Below are positions 34,901 to 42,114 of a stretch of DNA of 64,000 bases, one piece after another; the stretch's first letter is position 1, and every line of letters begins with the position of its first letter. The DNA lies in contig CBDCYP010000002.1 in NCBI GenBank assembly GCA_965224235.1, forward strand, positions 2,108,001 to 2,172,000. The letters are read 5' to 3'. The notes under the pieces were generated by a model. The model worked only from the letters and a program-made list of their open reading frames with translations, made no database searches and was not told the DNA's origin. This stretch comes from G958295935 sp965224235 (GTDB lineage: Bacteria > Chloroflexota > Dehalococcoidia > Lucifugimonadales > Lucifugimonadaceae). A program made the position numbers and the translations under genes.

Positions 34901-36230
34901 GCGTCTCCGCCTCAGGATCTCCAACACGGCTGACGTCACCGGACCCACCAAAACGACCGCCGCCGCGCCGCGGACCGGTCGCCCCGTACGCGCCGTTCGC
35001 AGAGACCACCCGCTCGGGGTTATCAGATCTGGCCAGTTCCGCATGTACTGGACGGCCGGATTCCTCACTTTCACCGCCTTCTCCATGCAGATGCTGACCA
35101 GAGGTTGGCTCATGGAGCAGTTGACCGGCTCTCCGTTCCTCGTCGCGTTGGTCGTGGCTGGCATGATGCTGCCCATGCTGTTCCTGTCGTTGTTCGGCGG
35201 AGTGCTTGCCGACAGGCTGGACAGACGAAAGATAATCGTCGCGGCGGACATCTCGACGTTTGCGGGTTTCGTGGTTGTGACTTTGTTGGCTGTGTTCGAC
35301 ATTCTGGCGCCGTGGCATTTGATAGTTATTTCGTTCTGGAACGGCACCGGATTTGCGTTGGCCATGCCCGCCCGGCAGACGCTCGTCGGCGGGCTCGTGC
35401 ACAGGGAGCAACTGAGGACCGCCGTTGGTCTGTCGATGACCACGTACAGCACGGCCCAGATCGTCGGCGCTTCAATCGCCGGATTCCTGATAGCCAATAC
35501 GGGCTCCGAATGGGCGCTGGCCGCCAGCACCGCCATGATATTGCCGGCCATCATCTCGTACAGCGCTCTGCATCGGCCGAGGGGCCTGTCCCCAGCGAAC
35601 CGTCGTGTGCCGATGATGACCACCCTGAAGTCCGGCCTGGCTTTCACATTTGCGTCGCCTGCGCTGAGAACCATGATGATCGGCGCGTTGATAGTCACGT
35701 TCACCATGGGTCCGTTTCAGGCGCTCATGCCAATATTCGCGTCGAAAGTGCTCGACGTTGGACCAGCCGCCCTGGGCAACCTCGTCCTCGCCGCCGGATG
35801 CGGCTCACTCGTCGGTTCGTTGGCTGTGGTTGCGTTTGGCGCCAGGTTCGACCAGAGAAAGATCGCCATCGCTTCGGGCCTTATCGCCGCATTGACGCTG
35901 ACCTGTTTCGCGGCGTCATCCTGGTTTCCGATTTCGATCGTGCTGATCACTCTCACTTCGACGGCGATGACCGCGTTCATGGTCAACAATATGACCGGGG
36001 TTCAAATGGAGGTTCCGGACTCTATGAGGGGACGAGTGCTCAGCCTGAGATTTCTCGTGATCGGAATGCAGCCGGTGGGTGGCTTGCTGGTCGGAGCTCT
36101 GGCGGAGGTATACGGGGCACAGGTCGCAGTGGCTGCGTTCGCTCTCGCCGGGGCGGCCATGTTGCTCGGCGTTCACCTGCTGAGGACGCTCCACGAAAGG
36201 CGCGAGTCGCGCGAATCGGCTGGCGGCTAA
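34842..36230 (+). CDS. MFS exporter (MFS_3/EntS-like), copy 2
   Basis: Paralogue of the preceding MFS gene. From the shared ATG (35043) it is exactly the same length, 395 aa. The longest frame starts at TTG 34842 and adds 67 Arg-, Thr- and Pro-rich residues; the last part of this (HPLGVIRSGQFR) resembles normal pre-TM1 sequence of the family, the rest does not. GVLADRLDRRKIIVAADIS is the loop 2-3 motif. Substrate unknown; the family exports siderophores and drugs. Confidence 0.84.
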   Translation: MNTWSIDGSGAGGSRRARDKRLRLRISNTADVTGPTKTTAAAPRTGRPVRAVRRDHPLGVIRSGQFRMYWTAGFLTFTAFSMQMLTRGWLMEQLTGSPFLVALVVAGMMLPMLFLSLFGGVLADRLDRRKIIVAADISTFAGFVVVTLLAVFDILAPWHLIVISFWNGTGFALAMPARQTLVGGLVHREQLRTAVGLSMTTYSTAQIVGASIAGFLIANTGSEWALAASTAMILPAIISYSALHRPRGLSPANRRVPMMTTLKSGLAFTFASPALRTMMIGALIVTFTMGPFQALMPIFASKVLDVGPAALGNLVLAAGCGSLVGSLAVVAFGARFDQRKIAIASGLIAALTLTCFAASSWFPISIVLITLTSTAMTAFMVNNMTGVQMEVPDSMRGRVLSLRFLVIGMQPVGGLLVGALAEVYGAQVAVAAFALAGAAMLLGVHLLRTLHERRESRESAGG

Positions 36231-36239
36231 ACTAGCAGG

Positions 36240-37463
36240 GTGGCGCCCCATCACCTTGTTGCTGACCTCCATCTCCACTCCCGCTATTCGTTAGCGACCA
36301 GCCGGTCTCTCGATCTCCTCGCGCTTGTCAACGGGGGCCGCGAAAAGGGCATCGACCTGCTCGCTGCGCCGGACTTTACGCATCCGGCGTGGCTGGCCGC
36401 AATGCGCAGCCGGCTAACGGAATGCGAGGAGGGTGTATACACGGCGTATGGCGCCAGATTCGTTCTCGCCACTGAGGTGTCGTGCATCTGGCGGCAGGAC
36501 GACAAGAGCCGCCGAGTCCACCTTCTGATCTGGGCGCCCGGTTTCGGCGCCGTCGATTACATAAACAGTCGCCTCGCCAAGGTCCAGAACCTGTCCTCCG
36601 ACGGGCGGCCCATGCTGAAGATGTCTGCGAGGGACGTGGCGCGGACTGTGTGGGACGCCGACGAACGGTGCGTTGTTATCCCGGCCCACGTGTGGACTCC
36701 CTGGTACGGCATGTACGGCTCGAAGTCGGGCTTCGACTCGGCCGAAGAATGTTTTGGAGACGCCGCGGACCGCATCTCAGCCATAGAGACCGGCCTATCG
36801 AGCGACCCCGCAATGAACTGGAGAGTGCCGGACGTTGATTCGCGCTCAATCGTGTCTTTTTCCGACGCCCATTCACCGCGAAACATGGGCAGGGAATTAA
36901 CCGTATTTCGCGCGCAGCCAAGCTTCCCGTCGCTAGCAGCCGCGGTTCGTAACGAGGACATAATCGAGACGGTCGAGTTTCACCCGGGACACGGGAAGTA
37001 TCACCTCGACGGCCATCGAAAATGCGGGGTTCGATTCGAACCGGCCGGCGAGGATCCGACCAATTCCATATGCACGGTCTGCGGCAAGCGGCTCACGCTC
37101 GGAGTGCTAAACCGGGTTAACGAATTGGCGACGCGATCTGACGCCGCGAATCTGGTTGATCATGGATCGATCAAGCGCCCGGACCATCGGCCGCCATTTC
37201 GGTCGCTCGTTCCGCTCAGGGAGCTATTGGCGTTCAGCTTTTCAGTAGGTCCCGGCACGAAGACGGTGGACCGGCATTACGAAGCGCTCGTCGCCGAATT
37301 CGCCGGTGAGCTAAACGTCCTCACGTCGGCGCCGCCTGCAGACCTCGACCGCATCTCCGGGCCTCGCCTCGCCCAGTCCGTATTGGCCGTTCGAGAAGGC
37401 CGGGTCGACATCGATCCCGGCTACGACGGTGTCTACGGGACGGTAACCCCCGTGATTGACTGA
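36240..37463 (+). CDS. Endonuclease Q-type PHP-domain protein
   Basis: 407 aa. PHP metal motifs are visible: DLHLHSRYSLATS near the N-terminus, APDFTHPAW, ATEVSCIW, VIPAHVWTPWYG and SFSDAHSPRN. A Zn finger follows (KCGVRFEP near 261, then CTVCGKRLTLGVLNRVNELA). This is the architecture of endonuclease Q, described in Thermococcales and some Bacillus, which nicks DNA 5' of deaminated bases and abasic sites. GTG start 36240, nine bases behind the MFS stop. It has no obvious link to the exporters. Confidence 0.83.
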   Translation: MAPHHLVADLHLHSRYSLATSRSLDLLALVNGGREKGIDLLAAPDFTHPAWLAAMRSRLTECEEGVYTAYGARFVLATEVSCIWRQDDKSRRVHLLIWAPGFGAVDYINSRLAKVQNLSSDGRPMLKMSARDVARTVWDADERCVVIPAHVWTPWYGMYGSKSGFDSAEECFGDAADRISAIETGLSSDPAMNWRVPDVDSRSIVSFSDAHSPRNMGRELTVFRAQPSFPSLAAAVRNEDIIETVEFHPGHGKYHLDGHRKCGVRFEPAGEDPTNSICTVCGKRLTLGVLNRVNELATRSDAANLVDHGSIKRPDHRPPFRSLVPLRELLAFSFSVGPGTKTVDRHYEALVAEFAGELNVLTSAPPADLDRISGPRLAQSVLAVREGRVDIDPGYDGVYGTVTPVID

Positions 37464-37479
37464 CCAACCGATGGCCACG

Positions 37480-37656
37480 AGGAAAATTCACCGGTGTAAT
37501 GGAGGGTTGCTACCCACCCTCTGCCGACAATATCAATCAGATGCTCGTGTCACCCGGCACACCCATATGGAACGCAGATTCTGCGACCACGTGATGCGGG
37601 GCGCGGGTGAATTGAACCAGGTACGCACATATATCATGGACAATCCCGGGAAATGA
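37480..37656 (+). pseudogene. Remnant of a REP-associated/IS200-type transposase C-terminus
   Basis: About 55 residues read like the end of a Y1/RAYT transposase: LPTLCRQYQSDARVTRH, then MERRFCDHVMRGAGELNQVR and TYIMDNPGK followed by TGA where the family has Trp (TGG). The catalytic N-terminal HUH part is not present nearby. It is followed at once by a palindrome-rich element, which fits a RAYT relic next to REP-type repeats. Recognition is by pattern only. Confidence 0.5.
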
Positions 37657-37854
37657 TCTGAGGGTGCCGAAAACCCTGCCAGTTGACGAGGCAGAAGGCG
37701 GGTTTGAAGAGCCTGTTTCATAAGTCGCGCCGCTTGACCCGTACTATGCAGGACGGTCAGTGTTCCCGCGAAATGAGACCTTTGCATAACTGATCGTGTG
37801 AAGGCATAGCCGCAAGATTCGACACGTTGTTCAATCGTGAATCCCCGCCCCGGG

Positions 37855-37876
37855 ATTCCGGCTCCGAGGCCGGAAT
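37855..37876. repeat. REP-like palindrome 1
   Basis: ATTCCGGC (37855-37862) pairs perfectly with GCCGGAAT (37869-37876) across a 6-base loop. It resembles dispersed REP units. Confidence 0.6.
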
Positions 37877-38020
37877 GGCGGTTTGGCGGGCTCTCACCCC
37901 GGCCCTCTCCCGCGGGAAAGGGGGTTACGCGCAGGTCCCCGATCGGGGTTGGGGACGACGAGTGTGGAGATTGTTGGCCTTCTCGCACACAGGCGCGGGA
38001 AGTCCACCCATACCCCTGTG

Positions 38021-38038
38021 TTCCGGCCTTCGCCGGAA
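38021..38038. repeat. REP-like palindrome 2
   Basis: TTCCGGC-CTTC-GCCGGAA, a 7-bp perfect stem with a 4-base loop and the same core as the palindrome at 37855. Confidence 0.6.
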
Positions 38039-38080
38039 AGACGATGCGGGCCTGGGACGGCGGATGTGAGCGGGCGCGTT

Positions 38081-38113
38081 GAAGCAACCCCGGTGGTGTT
38101 CCGGGGTTGCTTC
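38081..38113. repeat. Long perfect hairpin
   Basis: 13-bp perfect stem: GAAGCAACCCCGG (38081-38093) and CCGGGGTTGCTTC (38101-38113), loop TGGTGTT. No T-run follows, so it is not a standard terminator. It is the strongest palindrome of the element. Confidence 0.7.
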
Positions 38114-38786
38114 GGTTGACAGTGTCTCTGTGGACGTAACCGTGACCGGCTGAAGCCGAGAGGCGGTTTGTTTGGAAGGAGGTTTTCCTCTGTTGTCTTC
38201 TTCCGGACCGTGTGACAAGCGCACGGTATGGCGGTAACTACCCGCCAGTTACAGACGGCCGTAAGGCCGCATGAGAAGACGATATTTCGGCTCTTCACCC
38301 GCGCCCCGGTTGAATTGGGCGCGTTCGGGCAATGAAACAGACGCGTTGCTTCCGGTTTTCGGCTTGTTCTCCGAGGCGAACTCCGGTCGCATCCCTGGGT
38401 CACACTCACGTGGGACCTTTAACGGGCCCCGGGCCACCAAGGCCAGGGTTGGCCGCCACGCCTACGTAGGCGGCATGTCAAAGTCGTTCCCTTCCCCAAT
38501 CGGCTGCGCAGCCGGGGGCGTGGGAATCCGTGTTTCACCCGCGCCCTCCTTCCAAAGGCGGACGCTTCCTTTCTCAGTTGCAACGGGCTTTAACACGAGG
38601 TGAGGTTTACCTCGACGCTGGCCAGAGTTGTCCCCCGTTACATTCCGATGGGGTTGGTTGGCATGGACATCGTTTATCGAAACGACTTATGTTGATATTA
38701 GAACGTGTGTTCTGGTTTGTAAATGAGGGTTTGGCACATGTCGTTTGGTTTGGGATTGAGGGGGGATGACCACCCGTACCCCTCTC

Positions 38787-38911
38787 CAGGGCGCCCGCAC
38801 ACCGACGCCCCCACGTCGTGTGCTTTGGGAACGGGATGTCGGATGTCGATGCGTGTGGACGGTGTCCGCTCGGGCCCCCGCACGTCCACAGGGCGCCCGC
38901 ACACCGACGCC
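38787..38911 (+). repeat. 23-base direct repeat pair
   Basis: CAGGGCGCCCGCACACCGAC plus GCC occurs at 38787-38809 and again, identically, at 38889-38911, 102 bases apart. Two units with an unrelated spacer; no further units, so not a CRISPR array. Confidence 0.65.
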
Positions 38912-39634
38912 TCTACAATGGATTTGCAGGTCCCTCCGCGGAGTCACGCACAGGTCGCGCAGGGGGCAAGAGCGTGTTTCAGAAGTCTTTCGCACATTTT
39001 CGTGTCGACCGCCATGCGACGAGATTCCCGTTTTCACCGGAATGAGAAGATTGGAATACGGCGCCATACCTCACAACTCCGTCGAAAACCGGAGTCCAAA
39101 CAATCGTGACCCCGGAGGTCCGAGGATCCTGAAACAGGCTCGTAAAACCCGCCACTACAGAAATGGCGGCACAGTCAATATGTGCCGCATCCGGAGATTG
39201 GCTAGCGCATGAAGATCACGTCTTTAAAGGCTGTATACCCTCGCTACCAGCATGTCCCGTCTTCCTGGCGCACACATTTGTGGCAAATCGTGGTGCGGGT
39301 CGAAACCGACGCGGGGGTAGTTGGATTTGGCTACGGCGGCGGCGGAGTAGCCGCGGTCGAGATCGTCAACCGGCATATGGCCGAGCTTTCGACGGGCATG
39401 CGAATCGATTCCCCGGACGACATCGCTGCCGTCTGGGATCTTCTTTACGCTGCTTCCACGCCGTACGGGCGAAAAGGGGTCGCCATCATGGCGCTAAGTG
39501 GGGTCGACCTGGCGCTATGGGACGCGCTTGGGCGGGCTGAGTCCAGGCCGGTGAGGGACTTGATCGCAGGTCCAAGCCGGGATTCGGTCCCCGTGTATGC
39601 GACCGGCCCCGATTCCAACTGGTACGCCGACCTA

Positions 39635-39778
39635 GGGAATCTCTGAACAAGTGGCCGATGCGCTTGGCAGAGCGGAGGTTCCCCCCTCCTGAATCCTCCC
39701 CCTTTGGGGGAGGAGGCCAGAACCCTTCGACAAGCTCAGGGCGAACGGATTGGAACCCGGAGTTGTTCAGAGGTTCCC
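39635..39778. mobile_element. MITE copy 1 (144 bp, TA target duplication)
   Basis: Inverted ends GGGAATCTCTGAACAA and TTGTTCAGAGGTTCCC, flanked by TA at 39633-39634 and 39779-39780. Inside: a CCTCCCCC/GGGGGAGG hairpin and CCCTTCGACAAGCTCAGGGC. The TA duplication within CTAG points to mobilisation by an IS630/Tc1-mariner-type transposase encoded elsewhere. It has no gene of its own. Confidence 0.85.
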
Positions 39779-39963
39779 TAGGCATCACCGGCCAGAAAAT
39801 ATCCCATCGATGGACAGGCCGGGAATCAGACTACGACAGCGCAGTACAGCAGGTGGCCGGGGTGCGTCAAGCGCTCGGACCCGATGCGATCGTCATGATC
39901 GACGCCTACATGACGTGGTCATTCGACGTGTCGGTCGAGATGGCTCGGCGCCTGCACGACCTA

Positions 39964-40107
39964 AGGAACCTCTGAACAAGCCGCTGATGCGCTTGGCAGA
40001 GCGGAGGTTCCCCCCTCCTGAATCCTCCCACCGTGGGGGAGGAGGCCAGAACCCTTCGACAAGCTCAGGGCGAACGGATTGGAACCCGGAGTTGTTCAGA
40101 GGTTTCC
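39964..40107. mobile_element. MITE copy 2 (144 bp, TA target duplication)
   Basis: Same length and orientation as copy 1, about 90% identical. Ends AGGAACCTCTGAACAA and TTGTTCAGAGGTTTCC, flanked by TA at 39962-39963 and 40108-40109. The inner hairpin differs slightly (CCTCCCACCGTGGGGGAGG), showing that the copies are not products of one recent duplication of the gene segment. Confidence 0.85.
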
Positions 40108-40592
40108 TAAGGGTGTATTGGTTCGAGGACGTCCTGACGCCGGACGATCTCGCAGAACATGCCGACTTGAGGGGTGAGGTGAGACCGACGCTCATAGCCG
40201 GTGGGGAACACGAATTCACCCATCACGGATTCCGCGAGATCGCGCGCGCCGACGCGATGGATATATGGCAACCCGACATCACGTGGTGCGGCGGCATCAC
40301 CGCCGGACTCCGAATCCTGGAACTCGCGAACGAAGCTGGTATTCCGGTTGTGCCCCATCGAGGAGGCGAGTCGTGGGGTCTGCACTTCATCGCCGGATCA
40401 GGCTGCTACCAACTCGCCGAGATGGTGATGGGTTCCAGGAACGACCAACGCGACGAGGTGTGGCTCGACGCTCCGCAGCCGGCAGCCGGACGCATGGAGT
40501 TGACGGACGCGCCGGGATTTGGCGTCCGGTTAAACGAGGCCATACTGTAAACGCGACTGTCGCCGCCGCCGTTGGGCGGCCTTCACTCCTCG

Positions 40593-41018
40593 TCAAAGCG
40601 CACGAGTGTAGCCGCCTTCGTCCACAACGCGGTTTGACGCCCTCAGACGGCTCTTTGTCGTGAATTCGAGGCGGTTGCCCTCGGGGTCGTAGACGTAGAA
40701 CGCCCGTTGGCCGTCGTCCCGTTCGACGGGCCCCTTGACTATCTCGAAACCGGCTTCCTGCATTGTCAGGAGCGCGCCGTCGAAGTCCTCGACCTCGAAC
40801 GCGGTGTGGACGTTGGGCGGATTTTCCGGCATCTGCCGAACGAGGTGGACCATAGTGCCATCGGCCGCCTCGAGCCAGATCAGGCTGTCCCCACCCGCGC
40901 CTTCCTGCGCCGGCACCACTTTCAGCCCGAGCAGGTCGCGCCAAAAGCCAAGCGCCCGCCCCCGGTCCACGAACGGCATCGCCTGGTGGTTGATAGTCCG
41001 AACACTAATTTGACGCAT
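40593..41018 (-). CDS. VOC (glyoxalase/dioxygenase-fold) protein
   Basis: 141 aa with two beta-alpha-beta-beta-beta modules of the vicinal-oxygen-chelate fold: INHQAMPFVDRGRALGFWRD with a putative metal His near 11, MVHLVRQMP (second ligand), VHTAFEVEDFDGALL, and FYVYDPEGNRLEFTTK (C-terminal Glu ligand). Family members include glyoxalases, epimerases and dioxygenases; the substrate cannot be told. The last 20 residues are not conserved. It converges with the enolase-superfamily gene and shares strand with the TIM-barrel gene upstream. Confidence 0.85.
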   Translation of the reverse strand: MRQISVRTINHQAMPFVDRGRALGFWRDLLGLKVVPAQEGAGGDSLIWLEAADGTMVHLVRQMPENPPNVHTAFEVEDFDGALLTMQEAGFEIVKGPVERDDGQRAFYVYDPEGNRLEFTTKSRLRASNRVVDEGGYTRAL

Positions 41019-41129
41019 GTGCGTACCGTCCGATCAGCAACTTGCCGGGGAGGCCGTCGTTATCCCCGGGTACCCGATCAACAGGCCGTACCGGAAACCT
41101 GCCAGTCGAATCGTGAACCGCCGCGTCGT

Positions 41130-41966
41130 CTATCCGATCGATTTCCTGCCCTTGTCCAACGCGTCGAAGCAAAACTGGGCAGTCCACCAGGGGTCGTAGT
41201 CCGGCTGCGCCGACTGTTGGAAGCTCACCTCGGCGTAGACCGGCATTTCCTCAATACCGTTGTTTCGGAGAGCGGTCAGGAATTCAGGGATATCGATCGT
41301 CCCATCGCCGGTCAGGCAGAAATGGATACCTTCGTCGTCCTTGTGTCCGTCCTTGATGTGGACCATAACGGAGTGCGGCGCGCACAGGTCGACGCTGTGA
41401 ACCACTTCCGCCCCCTCAACGTAAAAGTGGCTGATGTCGAGGTCCAGCTTCAGATTCGGGTGGTTCGTTTGTTCCATCATCCAGACGGCCTTTTCCGGCG
41501 TCTCGAAATCTGTACCTGCGTGAGCTTCGATAGCGATTATCACGTCGTATTCCGCCGCGAGGTCGGCCAATCGAAGGAACGAATCGCGAATCTGTTCCTT
41601 ACCGGTGTTCCATGGCGGCGCCCCGTGGCCGGCCGTGGTGGTCACCAAAATCGGGGTGTCGTCGTAGTGGACGTTCTGAGCGAGCCGGAACTTGGCCTTC
41701 GCATCATCCAGCATGGCGCCCGTTTCGTCCCCGCTTGCGCAAACGTTTATGGCGCCAAAAAGGATGGGTGACGGAAACCCCAGTTCGCGGGACAGATTTG
41801 CCAGCTTTTTCTGCTCGGAGGCGCCAAATGACGCCGGCGCTGTTGGCCATTCATCCCTGACACATATTTCGATCGCCTCGTAGCCGATTTCCCTAGCCTT
41901 TCGAATGGCATCAAATGGGTCCACGCTTCTCAGCGCATATGTTGAATATCCGAGCTTAAACGTCAA
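41130..41966 (-). CDS. Sugar phosphate isomerase/epimerase-like TIM barrel
   Basis: 278 aa of the xylose-isomerase-like TIM-barrel family (PF01261). The N-terminal FKLGYSTYALRSVDPFDAI opens the barrel, with metal-binding positions in IAIEAHAGTDFETPEKA (Glu), LKLDLDISHFYVEG (Asp/His), VMVHIKDGHKDDEG (His) and MPVYAEVSFQQ (Glu). Substrate unknown; together with the VOC and enolase-type genes it suggests sugar-acid or polyol breakdown. It is divergent from the fused CoA-transferase gene over a 148-base gap. Confidence 0.86.
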   Translation of the reverse strand: MTFKLGYSTYALRSVDPFDAIRKAREIGYEAIEICVRDEWPTAPASFGASEQKKLANLSRELGFPSPILFGAINVCASGDETGAMLDDAKAKFRLAQNVHYDDTPILVTTTAGHGAPPWNTGKEQIRDSFLRLADLAAEYDVIIAIEAHAGTDFETPEKAVWMMEQTNHPNLKLDLDISHFYVEGAEVVHSVDLCAPHSVMVHIKDGHKDDEGIHFCLTGDGTIDIPEFLTALRNNGIEEMPVYAEVSFQQSAQPDYDPWWTAQFCFDALDKGRKSIG

Positions 41967-42114
41967 TTGAGTAACCTCCAGTGTTAATGTTGGCGGATTC
42001 TAGCAAACATCCCCTGAGTGACAAAAATCTCGTACGATTGTTGCTGCCATTTTGTAGGTCCTAAATATGACCGGCCATGATTACGGCTAGGGATTGCGAC
42101 CGACGCTACCCACA

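Larger units (their letters stand above)
37697..39153. mobile_element. 1457-bp gene-free segment bounded by 24-bp inverted repeats
   Basis: The left end GGCGGGTTTGAAGAGCCTGT plus TTCA (37697-37720) and the complement of 39130-39153 agree at 22 of 24 positions. No transposase or other convincing gene lies between; frames inside are translations of repeats. The inside holds several perfect palindromes, a 23-base direct repeat and the stretch CCCTCTCCCGCGGGAAAGGG. No clear target duplication was found. It may be a non-autonomous element, or one whose ends (GAGCCTGTTTCA) sit inside an older GGCGGGTTT/AAACCCGCC hairpin. Confidence 0.6.
39209..40550 (+). pseudogene. Enolase-superfamily dehydratase gene (RhmD-like) interrupted by two MITEs
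   Basis: Three coding pieces, 39209-39634, 39781-39963 and 40110-40550, join into one 349-codon frame when each MITE and one TA are removed. Joins fall at YADL-GITGQKI and RLHDL-RVYWFEDV. The product resembles mandelate racemase/enolase-superfamily acid-sugar dehydratases, closest to L-rhamnonate dehydratase: GQKISHR, VMIDAYMTW (metal Asp), YWFEDVLTPDD (metal Glu), IAGGEHEFTHHGF, DIWQPDITWCGGITAG, VVPHRGGESWGLHF (catalytic His). As it stands the first piece stops 12 bases inside MITE 1, so no full-length enzyme can be made. The coding parts look undamaged, suggesting recent insertion. Confidence 0.85.

Noticed and set aside
37533..38409. Several 80-180 aa frames in the palindrome-rich segment
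   Set aside because: They are translations of repeats in both strands, without start signals or family pattern.
38787..38911. Possible CRISPR array
   Set aside because: Only two 23-base units with a 79-base spacer and no cas genes.
39635..40107. Self-splicing introns in the enolase-type gene
   Set aside because: The inserts are only 144 bp, have terminal inverted repeats and TA duplications, and lack intron structure.
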